Source: Anaerotruncus sp.
GTDB lineage: Bacteria > Bacillota > Clostridia > Oscillospirales > Ruminococcaceae
Reading direction: 5' to 3'
DNA length: 44,967 nt
Assembly: GCA_021770005.1 (NCBI GenBank)
Contig: JAETRV010000022.1
Coordinates: 1-44,967 of the forward strand
In this document: piece by piece, positions 1-8,572 of the stretch
Layout: each line of letters starts with the position of its first letter
How positions within the stretch are numbered: position 1 is the stretch's first letter
Position numbers and translations under genes: made by a program
Notes under the pieces: model-generated
Seen by the model: the letters and a program-made list of their open reading frames with translations, nothing else
Told to the model about the DNA's origin: nothing
Databases searched by the model: none

Positions 1-42
1 AGAAACGGATCGAACCGCCTCAGTCTTGCCGGGGTGGGGCCT

Positions 43-252
43 ACGGGGAGGGGGCGCTGCCCCCTAACCCGTAAGACAGCCCGCAGGGGCGTCGCGGCGG
101 ATGCCGCGCTTCGGGCTGAAAGCCCGAGCAGCCCCGAGGAGGGCGCTTTGCGCCCGGACGTTTGGTCTGGGGCCAAACGTCCCGCTGTCTTGACCCCCGC
201 AATTTTTCAAGAAAAATTGAGTAAAGCTTTCGATTTTAAACAGGTTCTAAGA
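43..252 (+). repeat. Repeat A, copy 1 (multi-hairpin variant)
   Basis: GC-rich intergenic element built from successive stem-loops: 50-64 (GGGGGC/GCCCCC), 112-126 (CGGGCT-GAA-AGCCCG), 141-155 (GGGCGC/GCGCCC), 158-180 (ACGTTTGG/CCAAACGT) and 200-219 (CAATTTTTC/GAAAAATTG). A longer-range stem pairs AAGACAGC at 73-80 with GCTGTCTT at 184-191. Its 3' end (about 211-248, AAAAATTGAGTAAAGCTTT onward) matches the 3' end of the copy at 28361-28572. The reading frame at 34-270 lies entirely in the repeat and is not taken as a gene. Bases 1-42 show nothing recognisable. Confidence 0.75.
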
Positions 253-283
253 ACCAACCTCAAATTTTAAGGAAGTGAAAAAG

Positions 284-658
284 ATGTCAACCTCAAAGGA
301 TTTCCGGCTATTTTTTGCGTCCTTCCTGCTGACCCTCATGGCGGCAGGCTGGGTCGCGCTCTTTTTCTGGGTCGACTCCACCAACTCCCAATATGAAAAT
401 ACCGCTCCCACCCCCGCGCTCGCCCTTTCTCAGACCGCCCAGCTCGACTGGACCGCCCAGCTGCTCGGGCAGGACTACACCTTCTCGCTCGCCCCCTTCA
501 ACCAGCTTGAACAAGGGCGCAAATCCTACGCCAGTTTGACCACCCCGCAGTCGGTGCGTCTGCTCGAACAGGCGTATAGTCTTATGGTCTTTGGCTGGAA
601 TCAATTCTACAATTCGTATAGAGAAGAGCAGTTTCGTCAAAACGTTGAAGCACAGTGA
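284..658 (+). CDS. Small membrane-anchored protein, function unknown
   Basis: 124 residues; family not recognised. Residues 8-28 form one hydrophobic segment (from FRLFFASFLL to LFFWVD), suggesting a signal anchor with the rest outside the membrane. The remainder is polar, Gln/Asn-rich and ends in QNVEAQ. ATG 284 is preferred to GTG 275, because GGAAGTG at 271-277 is then at ribosome-binding distance while GTG 275 lies inside it. The gene sits directly after repeat A copy 1, whose 3' end forms its upstream region, and is followed by a strong terminator at 694-742, so it appears to be a single-gene unit. Its partner or role is not evident. Confidence 0.6.
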   Translation: MSTSKDFRLFFASFLLTLMAAGWVALFFWVDSTNSQYENTAPTPALALSQTAQLDWTAQLLGQDYTFSLAPFNQLEQGRKSYASLTTPQSVRLLEQAYSLMVFGWNQFYNSYREEQFRQNVEAQ

Positions 659-693
659 CCGGATCAACCGGCAAGGAATATACAAGTGTAAAA

Positions 694-742
694 ACCTGTG
701 AAAAGGGTGCTTTTCGTGCATCCCTTTCACAGGTCATTTTTT
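694..742 (+). terminator. Intrinsic terminator after the small membrane protein
   Basis: Arm 694-710 (ACCTGTGAAAAGGGTGC) pairs with 719-734 (CATCCCTTTCACAGGT) around a short TTTTCGTG-type loop, and is followed by ATTTTTT at 736-742. It separates the small membrane gene from trkA. Confidence 0.85.
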
Positions 743-836
743 CTGTTTTAAGATTGGTTCCCTTGCTTTGTCCGGCGCAAAAAAATCGAGTCATGCTTTC
801 AGTGGGAGATCGTAGCCTCTCCGAGAAAGATTTTCC

Positions 837-865
837 TTGTATCTTTGGCGATTACATGCTACTAT
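837..865 (+). promoter_or_regulatory. Possible sigma-A promoter of trkA-trkH
   Basis: TTGTAT at 837-842 and TACTAT at 860-865 are separated by exactly 17 bases, about 75 bases upstream of the trkA start. Both boxes are imperfect, so this is a moderate prediction. Confidence 0.45.
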
Positions 866-941
866 TAACGTGTTATTGGAAAATGATTTGACGACAGGGA
901 TGCGGACTTGCAAGCCGCGTCTAAAACAGGAGGCCCATTGG

Positions 942-2351
942 ATGAAGATCGTAATTGTTGGGGACGGTAAGGTGGGATACAACCTGACCAAACAGCTCTC
1001 AAAAGAAGGCCACGATATTGTGGTCATCGACAGTAATAAAGACGTTTTACAGGAATCGGTCGAGACGCTCGACGTGATGGTCGTACATGGGAACGGCGCA
1101 AGCCTCAAGGTGCAGAAACAGGCGAATGTCGCAAACTGTGACCTGTTGATTGCGGCGACCTCTGCGGATGAGCTGAATATGCTCTGCTGCATCGTTGCAC
1201 GCAAACTCGGCGACGCGCACACGATTGCCCGTGTCCGCAACCCCGAATACGCGGAGCAGTTGATCTTCCTCAAGGAGGAGCTGGGGTTGAGCTTGACCAT
1301 CAACCCCGAGCTTGCTGCCGCCAGGGAGACATTTAAACTGCTCCAGTTCCCGTCGTTCCTGCGGCGGGACTCGTTCGCCAAAGGGAAAGTGGAGATTGTG
1401 GAATTGATCCTGCGGGAAGGCGGCCTGCTCGACGGGCAGAAGCTCTCCGAGCTTTATAAGATTGCCAAGGTCAACGTGCTCGTCTGCGCGGTCGAGCGGG
1501 AGGGGAAAGCCTATATCCCGGATGGTAATTTCCGGTTGCAGAAAAAGGATAAAATCTATGTGACCGCGCCCTCCAATGAGCTGACTTCCCTGATTAAACA
1601 CCTCGGGCTGGTGACCCATAAGGTGCGGGAGGTCATGATCATCGGCGGGAGCCGGATCGCCTACTACCTCGCAATGCGTCTGATTGGCGCCGGGGTATCG
1701 GTCAAAATCATCGAGCAGAAACGCGAACGTTGCCTCGAGCTCGCCGAGATGCTCCCCAAAGCCACCATCATCCATGGAGCGGGCGCAAACCAGGAGGTCC
1801 TGCTCGAAGAGGGCATCCGTGAGACCGATGCGGTGGTCACCCTCACGGATATGGACGAGGAAAACCTAATCGTCTCGATGTATGCCAACCATCTGGGCGT
1901 GCCCAAGGTGGTCACCAAGATCAACCGCACCGAATATACCGAGGTTTTCCGGGACAAGGGGATCGACTGCGTCATCAGCCCCAAGCAGATCACCGCAAAT
2001 GATATTGTCCGGTATGTCCGCGCGATGCAGAACACCAGCGGCGGTTCGGTGCTCACCCTCCACCGGCTGGTGGACGATATGGTCGAGGCGCTCGAGTTCC
2101 GCGCCAATGCAACCACCCGCCATCTCGGGGAAACCCTCGCGCAGATCCAGCTCAAAAAGGGAATCCTGATCGCCTGCATCACCCGGTATGGGCAGGTCAT
2201 CATCCCCAAGGGAAGCGATACGATCGAGCTGAACGATACTGTTGTTGTGGTCACCACCTCCGACCGGTTGTACAAAGACCTCAACGACATCTTTTTGGAT
2301 GGGCCTGTCCCCGCCAACACCTATGGGACTACCGATCCCAACCGGAGCTGA
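942..2351 (+). CDS. trkA: Trk/Ktr potassium uptake regulatory subunit TrkA
   Basis: 469 residues, the usual length of a two-lobe TrkA. This is the cytoplasmic, nucleotide-binding gating ring of the TrkH potassium channel. The N-terminus has a Rossmann motif, VGDGKVG (residues 6-12), with the acidic VIDSNK segment near residue 30. A second RCK unit starts near residue 230 (MIIGGSRIAYYL, then KIIEQKRERC). Each half ends with a TrkA-C (RCK-C) region. ATG 942 is preferred to the upstream in-frame start at 837 because AGGAGG at 928-933 lies eight bases before it and family alignment begins at MKIVIVGDG. trkH follows after 18 bases, so the two are almost certainly cotranscribed. Confidence 0.95.
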   Translation: MKIVIVGDGKVGYNLTKQLSKEGHDIVVIDSNKDVLQESVETLDVMVVHGNGASLKVQKQANVANCDLLIAATSADELNMLCCIVARKLGDAHTIARVRNPEYAEQLIFLKEELGLSLTINPELAAARETFKLLQFPSFLRRDSFAKGKVEIVELILREGGLLDGQKLSELYKIAKVNVLVCAVEREGKAYIPDGNFRLQKKDKIYVTAPSNELTSLIKHLGLVTHKVREVMIIGGSRIAYYLAMRLIGAGVSVKIIEQKRERCLELAEMLPKATIIHGAGANQEVLLEEGIRETDAVVTLTDMDEENLIVSMYANHLGVPKVVTKINRTEYTEVFRDKGIDCVISPKQITANDIVRYVRAMQNTSGGSVLTLHRLVDDMVEALEFRANATTRHLGETLAQIQLKKGILIACITRYGQVIIPKGSDTIELNDTVVVVTTSDRLYKDLNDIFLDGPVPANTYGTTDPNRS

Positions 2352-2369
2352 GCCAGGGGGAATGTACAG

Positions 2370-3848
2370 ATGAATTATCGGATGCTGGCCTATATTCTGG
2401 GATATATCCTACGGATTCAGGCTCTATTTATGCTGCCGGGGCTGGCGATCGCCCTCGCCTGCGGTGAGTTGGACGCTGTCCACGGCTTTTTTGTCACTAT
2501 CTTGCTGCTGCTCGCAGTCAGTGCGGTGAGCTTCTTCTTTAAGCCCAGGGAACGCCATTTCTATGCGCGCGATGGGCTGGTCATTGTTGCGCTGGTCTGG
2601 ATCGTCATGTCGGTATTTGGAGCTCTGCCCTTCTTCATCAGCCGCGCAATCCCGCACTTCGTCGATGCGCTGTTTGAAACCGTTTCCGGATTCACCACCA
2701 CCGGTGCAAGTATCCTGACCAGCGTGGAGGCCATGCCGCGCGGGCTGCTTTATTGGCGCAGCTTTACCCACTGGCTGGGCGGTATGGGGGTGCTGGTCTT
2801 CCTGCTCGCAATCCTGCCAATGGCCCAGGGATCGGGCTCCTCCCTCCACCTCATGCGCGCTGAAAGCCCCGGCCCTGAGGTCGGCAAGCTCGCCCCCAAG
2901 ATGCGCAAAACCGCTGTTATCCTCTATGCGATTTACTGCGTCATGACGCTGGTCCAGATGCTCCTGCTGCTGTTGAGCGGGATGCCGCTCTTTGACAGCG
3001 TTTGCATCTCGTTCGGTACTGCCGGTACCGGTGGATTTGGGGTGCTCAACGACAGCTGTGTGCGGTACACCTTTTTGCAGCAGAACATCATTGCGGTGTT
3101 TATGGTACTGTTTGGGGTCAATTTCAGCATCTACTACATGCTGCTGCTCCGGGAGTTTTCCCGCGTGCTCTTCAATGAGGAGCTGCGCGCCTACCTCGGT
3201 ATCGTGATAGCGGCTACGCTGGTGATCGGCTGGAATACCCTGCCGCTGTTTGGCGGGAATTTTGGAGATGCGCTGCATCACGCCTTTTTTCAGGTCTCGT
3301 CGATCATGACCACCTCTGGATTCGCTACCACCGATTTTAACCTCTGGCCCGAGCTCTCCCGCACCATCCTCGTTGTGCTGATGGTCATCGGTGCGTCCGC
3401 TGGTTCTACCGGAGGGGGGATCAAGGTTTCGCGCGGGCTGCTCCTGATTAAAAACGCAAGGCAGACCATCCGCCGGATGATTAACCCCCGTGAGGTCAAC
3501 CTGGTGCGGATGGATCAGGAGACGGTCGGTGAGGACACCTTGCATGGCGTCAACGTCTATATGACCTTCTACTGTTTGATCGGGGTCGTTTCCCTCCTCA
3601 TCATCTCCAAGGATAACTTTTCACTCGAATCCAATATCACGGCTGTGCTCTCCTGCCTCAACAACATCGGCCCGGGGCTGGGAGCGGTCGGGCCGATGGA
3701 GAACTTTTCGCTCTATTCCAACCTGAGCAAGCTCGTTCTGACTATGGACATGCTCTTCGGCAGGCTCGAAATCTTCCCCATGCTGACGCTGCTGCTTCCG
3801 TCGATTTGGAGGCGTGCCTCCCAGCGCGGCAAGGTCTCGATGGTATAA
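2370..3848 (+). CDS. trkH: Potassium uptake channel subunit TrkH
   Basis: 492 residues, full length for the TrkH/KtrB family. It is the membrane pore of the Trk system, gated by TrkA. Hydrophobic segments run through the whole chain in the expected four-fold membrane-pore-membrane pattern. The four filter-like loops are visible: FTTTGASIL, FGTAGTGGFG, MTTSGFATTD and NNIGPGLGAVG. The conserved GGMGVLVF and STGGGIK stretches are also present. An AGGGGGA ribosome binding site lies just upstream. The gene ends about 10 bases before repeat A copy 2; no classical terminator was seen after it, and it converges on rplQ. Confidence 0.95.
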   Translation: MNYRMLAYILGYILRIQALFMLPGLAIALACGELDAVHGFFVTILLLLAVSAVSFFFKPRERHFYARDGLVIVALVWIVMSVFGALPFFISRAIPHFVDALFETVSGFTTTGASILTSVEAMPRGLLYWRSFTHWLGGMGVLVFLLAILPMAQGSGSSLHLMRAESPGPEVGKLAPKMRKTAVILYAIYCVMTLVQMLLLLLSGMPLFDSVCISFGTAGTGGFGVLNDSCVRYTFLQQNIIAVFMVLFGVNFSIYYMLLLREFSRVLFNEELRAYLGIVIAATLVIGWNTLPLFGGNFGDALHHAFFQVSSIMTTSGFATTDFNLWPELSRTILVVLMVIGASAGSTGGGIKVSRGLLLIKNARQTIRRMINPREVNLVRMDQETVGEDTLHGVNVYMTFYCLIGVVSLLIISKDNFSLESNITAVLSCLNNIGPGLGAVGPMENFSLYSNLSKLVLTMDMLFGRLEIFPMLTLLLPSIWRRASQRGKVSMV

Positions 3849-3854
3849 GCTTGG

Positions 3855-4026
3855 ATGGGGGCTTTGCCCCTCGACCCCGCCACCCTTTGACTGCCGCCGC
3901 ACTGCGAGCCACAGCGAGCGTTTCGAAGCGCAACCGCCGAAGGCGGCTCTTAGCGCGTAGATCGGCGTGCAGAGGCCAACCGCCGAAGGCGGCTCTTGTG
4001 CCGGAGCAAAGGTGGACGAAACTTTT
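3855..4026 (+). repeat. Repeat A, copy 2
   Basis: Fills most of the 355-base gap between the convergent trkH and rplQ genes. It begins with GGGGC-TTT-GCCCC (3858-3870), then CCCCGCCACCCTTTGA. The matching arm AAAGGTGGACGAAACTTTT occurs only at 4008-4024, because about 118 bases are inserted in the hairpin loop. The insert holds two CCGCC-GAA-GGCGG hairpins (3934-3946 and 3980-3992). Bases 4101-4154 show nothing else recognisable. Confidence 0.8.
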
Positions 4027-4039
4027 TGAGGGCTTGTTG

Positions 4040-4100
4040 AAAATAGAGAGATGGACGGATTTTTCGCAAAAGACGAAGCCGCAGACGTGAAGCGCGCTTT
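4040..4100 (+). repeat. Repeat B, degenerate copy
   Basis: The order of motifs GTTGAAAA, GATGGACG, TTTTTCGC, GACGAAG, GCAGAC resembles the reverse complement of 23171-23262. The match is by eye and interrupted, so homology is tentative. Confidence 0.35.
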
Positions 4101-4154
4101 GTGCTCACAACAGAAATCCAGATTGTTGTTTTTGGATTAAATATTGCAAAATGT

Positions 4155-4188
4155 AAAAAACGCAGAGGGATTGCACCCTCTGCGTTTT
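4155..4188 (-). terminator. Terminator of the ribosomal protein operon
   Basis: A nine-pair GC-rich stem, CGCAGAGGG (4161-4169) with CCCTCTGCG (4176-4184), loop of six. On the minus strand it is followed by T6 (complement of 4155-4160). It lies 20 bases after the rplQ stop; the flanking A and T runs could also make it work on the plus strand. Confidence 0.9.
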
Positions 4189-4203
4189 CCTATCCGTTCC
4201 GGT

Positions 4204-4545
4204 TTAAACCAGCTCGATTATTGCCATCTCTGCGGCGTCACCGCGGCGAGGGCCGATCTTGACGATTCTGGTATACCCGCCCTTGGTATCCTGATACTTG
4301 GGGGCGATCTCGTCAAACAGCTTCTTCGCGACATCCTCCTTCGTAACGAAAGAGAAGATCTGACGCTTGGAGTGGAGGTCGTTGGTTTTAGCCGTTGTAA
4401 TCATCTTCTCGGTCATTGCACGAACTTCTTTTGCCCGCGTGACAGTGGTCTCGATCTTGCCGTTTTCCAGCAGGAAAGTGACCATCGCCCTGAGCATCGC
4501 CATTCTATGGCTGGAAGTTCTGCCGAGTTTTCTGGTTCCTGGCAT
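4204..4545 (-). CDS. rplQ: 50S ribosomal protein L17
   Basis: 113 residues. L17 is a large-subunit protein near the peptide exit tunnel. The diagnostic start [19 protein letters not shown] and the C-terminal [20 protein letters not shown] are intact. AAGGAGTG lies upstream of the ATG. It is the last gene of the alpha group, 47 bases after rpoA and just before the terminator at 4155-4188, as in most Firmicutes. Confidence 0.97.
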   Translation of the reverse strand: MPGTRKLGRTSSHRMAMLRAMVTFLLENGKIETTVTRAKEVRAMTEKMITTAKTNDLHSKRQIFSFVTKEDVAKKLFDEIAPKYQDTKGGYTRIVKIGPRRGDAAEMAIIELV

Positions 4546-4592
4546 CGAATTTCACTCCTTACCCAAAACTTTGCAGGCGCCTGGCGCCCGGA

Positions 4593-5549
4593 TTATTCTT
4601 CGTCATTAGAAAGGTCAAATCCCAGTGACTGTAACTTACAAATAACCTCTTCCAACGATTTCTTTCCGAGGTTGCGCACCTTCATCATCTCGTCCGGGGA
4701 CTTGTTGATGAGGTCTGCCACGGTATTGACGCTGGCTCTCTTCAGACAGTTAAACGCGCGAACAGATAAGTCAAGCTCTTCAATGGTCATCTCAAGCAGT
4801 TTATCCTTACCGGTATCCTCTTTTTTGTCCATGATCTCGGTGGTGCTCACCTCGTCCGAAAGGTCGACGAAGTGATTGAGTTGTCTATTGAGGATCTTGG
4901 CCGCCAGACTCACCGCCTCCTTTGCAGAGATGGTACCGTCTGTCCAGACTTCTATCGTGAGTTTATCATAGTCGGTTATCTGTTCTACCCGGGTGTTCTC
5001 CACCGTATAGTTGACCTTCAGCACCGGGGTGTAGATACTGTCAACCGCGATGGTTCCGATCGGAGCTTTCTCAAGCTCGGTATGCTTGTTGCGGTCGGCG
5101 GACACATAGCCCTGCCCTTTGCGCAGCGTAATCTCCATCGAGAGCTTGGCGCCCGCATCCAGCGTGGCGATGTGCATACTCGGGTCGAGGATCTCAACCT
5201 CCGAATCGCATTCGATGCTTCCGGCGGTCACTTCGCACTCGCCCTGCGCATCTATCCTCACCGTCTTGGGTTCATCGCAATACAGCTTTGCGGTGAGGCC
5301 CTTGATGTTGAGAATAATCTCAGTTACGTCTTCTTTCACTCCCGGGATTGTCGAGAATTCGTGCTGGACGCCGTCGATCTTCACAGAGATGACCGCAACA
5401 CCAGGAAGAGAGGAAAGCAGCACACGGCGCAGGGCGTTTCCCAGCGTGGTACCGAAACCTCTGTCCAGCGGTTCCGCCACAAATTTGCCGTAACTACCGT
5501 CAGACTTGAGCTCAACCGTCTCAATCTTGGGCTCTATGATTTTGACCAT
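4593..5549 (-). CDS. rpoA: DNA-directed RNA polymerase subunit alpha
   Basis: 318 residues, full length. It dimerises to start assembly of RNA polymerase and its C-terminal domain contacts UP elements and activators. The N-terminal domain carries the [19 protein letters not shown] signature near residue 33. A charged linker follows ([15 protein letters not shown]), then the C-terminal helix-hairpin-helix domain with [12 protein letters not shown] near residue 291. AAGGAGGG precedes the ATG. It lies 111 bases after rpsD; that spacer holds only a weak GCGC inverted repeat. Confidence 0.97.
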   Translation of the reverse strand: MVKIIEPKIETVELKSDGSYGKFVAEPLDRGFGTTLGNALRRVLLSSLPGVAVISVKIDGVQHEFSTIPGVKEDVTEIILNIKGLTAKLYCDEPKTVRIDAQGECEVTAGSIECDSEVEILDPSMHIATLDAGAKLSMEITLRKGQGYVSADRNKHTELEKAPIGTIAVDSIYTPVLKVNYTVENTRVEQITDYDKLTIEVWTDGTISAKEAVSLAAKILNRQLNHFVDLSDEVSTTEIMDKKEDTGKDKLLEMTIEELDLSVRAFNCLKRASVNTVADLINKSPDEMMKVRNLGKKSLEEVICKLQSLGFDLSNDEE

Positions 5550-5660
5550 AATGGACCCTCCTTCTCCGGCGGAAACTCAATCCCCGCCTTGTCATTCTCG
5601 TTTCCCTAAAACCTTGCGTGGCCATGCGGCGGGCGCGTATTACTGCGCACCCCCACATGA

Positions 5661-6278
5661 TTACTTGCTGTACAACTCGACGATCAGGTGCTCCTCAACG
5701 TCGAGGTCGATGTCCTCGCGGTGCGGGAGTTCGATGACGCGGCCGGTCATTTTGGTCTTATCGCAGTCCAGCCATTTTGCAACCGGGCGTGCGGACATTG
5801 CTTCAACAACCTCTTTGAGCTTGTCGCTCTTGGAAGATACCGCAACCAGGTCGCCGGACTTGAGCAGGATCGAGGGGATGTTGGCCTTTTTGCCGTTGAC
5901 GGTGAAATGGTTGTGCCGGACCAGCTGGCGCGCCTCTTTGCGGGAAGCGGCAAAGCCCAGGCGGTAGACCACGTTATCCAGACGGCTCTCGCAGATACGC
6001 AGCAGGTTTTCACCGGTCATGCCGGACTGGCGCTCCGCCATATCGAAATATTTCTCAAACTGGCTCTCGAGAACCCCATAATAACGCTTGGCCTGCTGTT
6101 TGGCGCGGAGCTGGATTCCATATTCGGAGATCTTCTTGCGCGCCTTGCCGTGTTGCCCGGGAACTGAAGCCCTGCGGGTGACGGCACACTTATCGGTGTA
6201 GCATCTCTCGCCCTTGAGGAACAGCTTTTTGTTCTCACGGCGGCAGAGTCTGCATACAGCGCCGGTATATCTTGCCAT
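5661..6278 (-). CDS. rpsD: 30S ribosomal protein S4
   Basis: 205 residues. S4 is a primary 16S rRNA-binding protein that nucleates the small subunit. The N-terminus has a CXXC...CX4C arrangement (C9, C12, C26, C31), the zinc-binding type, and an S4 RNA-binding domain follows ([20 protein letters not shown]). The start is set at ATG 6278 (MARYTG), with AGGAGG upstream, not at the ATG 45 bases earlier. In some bacteria S4 represses its own operon; no dedicated S4 leader was recognised here. Confidence 0.96.
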   Translation of the reverse strand: MARYTGAVCRLCRRENKKLFLKGERCYTDKCAVTRRASVPGQHGKARKKISEYGIQLRAKQQAKRYYGVLESQFEKYFDMAERQSGMTGENLLRICESRLDNVVYRLGFAASRKEARQLVRHNHFTVNGKKANIPSILLKSGDLVAVSSKSDKLKEVVEAMSARPVAKWLDCDKTKMTGRVIELPHREDIDLDVEEHLIVELYSK

Positions 6279-6344
6279 TGATTGCACCTCCTGAATGGTT
6301 TGGGCAGACGTGCCCATGGGCACGCTGCGGGAGATCAGATGCGA

Positions 6345-6746
6345 TTAGACGCGTCTTCTCTTAGGCGGACGGCATCCGTTGTGCGGGATGGGGGTCACGT
6401 CCTTAATCATGTTGACCTCGAGGCCCGCCGCCTGCAATGCGCGGATCGCGGCTTCACGGCCCGAGCCAGGTCCCTTTACGAACACTTCGACCGTCTTGAG
6501 CCCATGCTCCATGGCAGCCTTTGCAGCGGTTTCCGCAGCGGTCTGCGCGGCATACGGAGTGCTCTTTCTGGAGCCTCTGAAGCCAAGTCCGCCCGCCGAA
6601 GCCCACGAAAGCGCGTTGCCCTGGGTGTCGGTAATGGTGACGATCGTGTTGTTGAACGTGGACTGGATATGCGCCGCTCCGCGCTCGATGTTTTTGCGCT
6701 CGCGGCGTCTGCGAGTGGCTGTCTTTCTGGCAGTTGCTTTTGCCAT
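6345..6746 (-). CDS. rpsK: 30S ribosomal protein S11
   Basis: 133 residues. S11 lies on the 30S platform near the mRNA exit. Diagnostic segments are [36 protein letters not shown] and the C-terminal [19 protein letters not shown] precedes the ATG. It follows rpsM by 19 bases in the usual alpha-operon order. Confidence 0.97.
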   Translation of the reverse strand: MAKATARKTATRRRRERKNIERGAAHIQSTFNNTIVTITDTQGNALSWASAGGLGFRGSRKSTPYAAQTAAETAAKAAMEHGLKTVEVFVKGPGSGREAAIRALQAAGLEVNMIKDVTPIPHNGCRPPKRRRV

Positions 6747-6765
6747 CGTCTATATCCCTCCCTGA

Positions 6766-7134
6766 TTATTTCTTCTTGTTGGCGATAGTCTTTTTGGGGC
6801 CTTTTCTGGTGCGCGCATTGGTCTTGGTTCTCTGTCCGTGGACAGGCAGACCCTTTCTATGGCGCACGCCGCGGTAGCACCCGATCTCAACCATGCGCTT
6901 GATGTTCAGCGCGACCTCACGGCGGAGGTCACCCTCGACGTGCAGGTTGTGGTCGATATAATCACGCAGCTTGGAAACGTCCTCCTCGGAAAGATCCTTG
7001 ACACGGATGTCCGGATTCACGCCGGTGGACGCAAGGATTTGCTGAGCGGTCTTGCGGCCTATACCAAAGATATAGGTCAAACCGATCTCGACCCGCTTTT
7101 CTCTCGGCAGGTCAACGCCAGCTATACGAGCCAT
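6766..7134 (-). CDS. rpsM: 30S ribosomal protein S13
   Basis: 122 residues. S13 sits in the 30S head and contacts the P-site tRNA and bridge to 50[22 protein letters not shown] opens it; the helix-two-turn-helix and the basic tail RGLPVHG-type region ([20 protein letters not shown]) close it. GGAGGTG precedes the ATG. It follows rpmJ by 34 bases. Confidence 0.97.
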   Translation of the reverse strand: MARIAGVDLPREKRVEIGLTYIFGIGRKTAQQILASTGVNPDIRVKDLSEEDVSKLRDYIDHNLHVEGDLRREVALNIKRMVEIGCYRGVRHRKGLPVHGQRTKTNARTRKGPKKTIANKKK

Positions 7135-7168
7135 ACTTCTGTTACACCTCCATTATTCGGTTTTACAC

Positions 7169-7282
7169 TTAGCCCTGACGCTGTTTGTGCTTGGGGTTTG
7201 AGCAGATGACCATGATACGGCCTTTGCGCTTGATGATCTTGCACTTTTCACAGATGGGCTTAACGGAAGGTCTTACTTTCAT
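7169..7282 (-). CDS. rpmJ: 50S ribosomal protein L36
   Basis: 37 residues (begins [14 protein letters not shown], ends NPKHKQRQG), found by translating the minus strand between infA and rpsM. This is the zinc-binding C+ form: C11, C14, C27 and H32 are all present. L36 is a late-assembling 50S protein. The position between infA and rpsM is the standard one. Confidence 0.96.
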   Translation of the reverse strand: MKVRPSVKPICEKCKIIKRKGRIMVICSNPKHKQRQG

Positions 7283-7322
7283 GAGAAATTACCTCCTTAT
7301 GCTCCCTTGGATGTTTCTTAGC

Positions 7323-7541
7323 TTACTTGGAGCGCCAGGTGATGCGCCCCTTGGTCAGGTCGTACGGAGACATCTCCAATGTGACCTTATCTCCCGGCAG
7401 GATACGGATAAAGTTCATCCGCAGCTTACCTGATATATGCGCTAAAAGCTGGTGCCCATTTGGCAGCTCCACCCGGAACTGCGCGTTGGGCAGGCTCTCT
7501 ACGACGGTGCCTTCAATCTCGATGACATCTTCCTTAGACAA
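7323..7541 (-). CDS. infA: Translation initiation factor IF-1
   Basis: 72 residues, the family length. IF-1 blocks the ribosomal A site during initiation. The OB-fold sequence is clear: [46 protein letters not shown]. The start is TTG at 7541 with a GGGAGG site upstream; no ATG fits, since the family begins just here. The TTG lies inside the KOW gene, whose stop overlaps it by eight bases, so the two are probably translationally coupled. Confidence 0.95.
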   Translation of the reverse strand: MSKEDVIEIEGTVVESLPNAQFRVELPNGHQLLAHISGKLRMNFIRILPGDKVTLEMSPYDLTKGRITWRSK

Positions 7542-7800
7542 GCTCTTTTCCTCCCTCGCTCTCACCGCGGCATTCCCGCAGGAACGCCCGCAGCTTTTTA
7601 TTGGTGGCCCCGCTGGAAAGGTCCAGCACGGCATTGGTCTTCCGGACGTGTTTGACACTCTTGCGCTTTGGCTTTTCCAGCAGCCGCACCTTGCCGTCAG
7701 CAATCGCGACATGCCTTTTTTCCACCGAGACGACCACATAGAACCGCCCGGCGTCATGCCCTGCAATCGACTCGACCACGCTGCCCGTCTGGATCGGCAT
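7534..7800 (-). CDS. KOW-domain RNA-binding protein (L14e-like)
   Basis: 88 residues. An N-terminal KOW-like segment ([20 protein letters not shown]) is followed by a basic region ([14 protein letters not shown]). Such genes are found between map and infA in Clostridia and resemble archaeal/eukaryotic L14e/L27e; the exact role in bacteria is unclear. ATG 7800 is preferred to GTG 7809 because AGGGGG at 7811-7816 is then about ten bases away. It overlaps infA by eight bases. Confidence 0.85.
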   Translation of the reverse strand: MPIQTGSVVESIAGHDAGRFYVVVSVEKRHVAIADGKVRLLEKPKRKSVKHVRKTNAVLDLSSGATNKKLRAFLRECRGESEGGKELV

Positions 7801-7812
7801 TCCCGGCACCCC

Positions 7813-8568
7813 CTATTCAGGCTGTGTCAGGATCACCGGGCCGCTTTCGGTGATCGCGATGGTGTGTTCGAAATGCGCGGCCAGCCCCTTATCGGCGGTG
7901 ACGATCGTCCACCCGTCGGAGAGTTCGCGGATCGCAGGGGAGTGCTGGGTAATCATCGGCTCCACCGCGAGCACCATGCCCGCGACCAGCCGTACCCCAT
8001 GTCCCGGGCGCCCGTAGTTGGGCACCTCCGGGGCCTCATGCAGACTCCGGCCGACGCCATGCCCGACATACTCGCGCACCACGCCGAACCCGCGCTCCTC
8101 CACATAGGACTGCACCGCGTGGCCAATGTCGCCGATCCGCGCGCCCACCCGCATCACCGCGAGCGCGGCTTGCAGGCTCTCGCGGGTGGCATCCATCAGC
8201 GCCTGGGCTTGCGTGTCCACCGCCCCGACCGCGAAGGTCGCGGCCGTGTCCCCGTGGTACCCATCATACAGGGCGCCCACGTCGATGCTGACAATGTCAC
8301 CCTCTCTGAGCACCCGCTTGCCGGGAATCCCGTGGATGACCTCCTCATTCACCGAGATGCACGCGCTGCCCGGAAAACCACCATACCCCAGAAACGAGGG
8401 TTTGGCTCCCTTGGAAACGATAAACCTTTTGATGGCCCGGTCAACCTCGCCGGTGGTGACCCCCGGACGGATTGCCGCGCCGCCTACCTGCAAAGCCTGC
8501 GCGGTGATCGCGCCCGCCTTGCGCATCTTGGCAAGCTCTTTGGAAGTTTTCAGTGTGACCATCGCCAT
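7813..8568 (-). CDS. map: Methionine aminopeptidase, type I
   Basis: 251 residues, typical for type Ia. It removes the initiator methionine from nascent proteins using two metal ions. Metal-site segments are visible in order: [45 protein letters not shown] and [11 protein letters not shown] 8568 is chosen: GGAGG within the end of adk lies nine bases upstream, and an alternative ATG at 8562 is less well placed. It starts four bases after the adk stop, so it is tightly coupled to adk. Confidence 0.96.
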   Translation of the reverse strand: MAMVTLKTSKELAKMRKAGAITAQALQVGGAAIRPGVTTGEVDRAIKRFIVSKGAKPSFLGYGGFPGSACISVNEEVIHGIPGKRVLREGDIVSIDVGALYDGYHGDTAATFAVGAVDTQAQALMDATRESLQAALAVMRVGARIGDIGHAVQSYVEERGFGVVREYVGHGVGRSLHEAPEVPNYGRPGHGVRLVAGMVLAVEPMITQHSPAIRELSDGWTIVTADKGLAAHFEHTIAITESGPVILTQPE

Positions 8569-8572
8569 GCCG

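Noticed and set aside
34-270. Open frame in the first 270 bases
   Set aside because: It lies within repeat A copy 1, has no ribosome binding site and its product matches only translations of other repeat copies.
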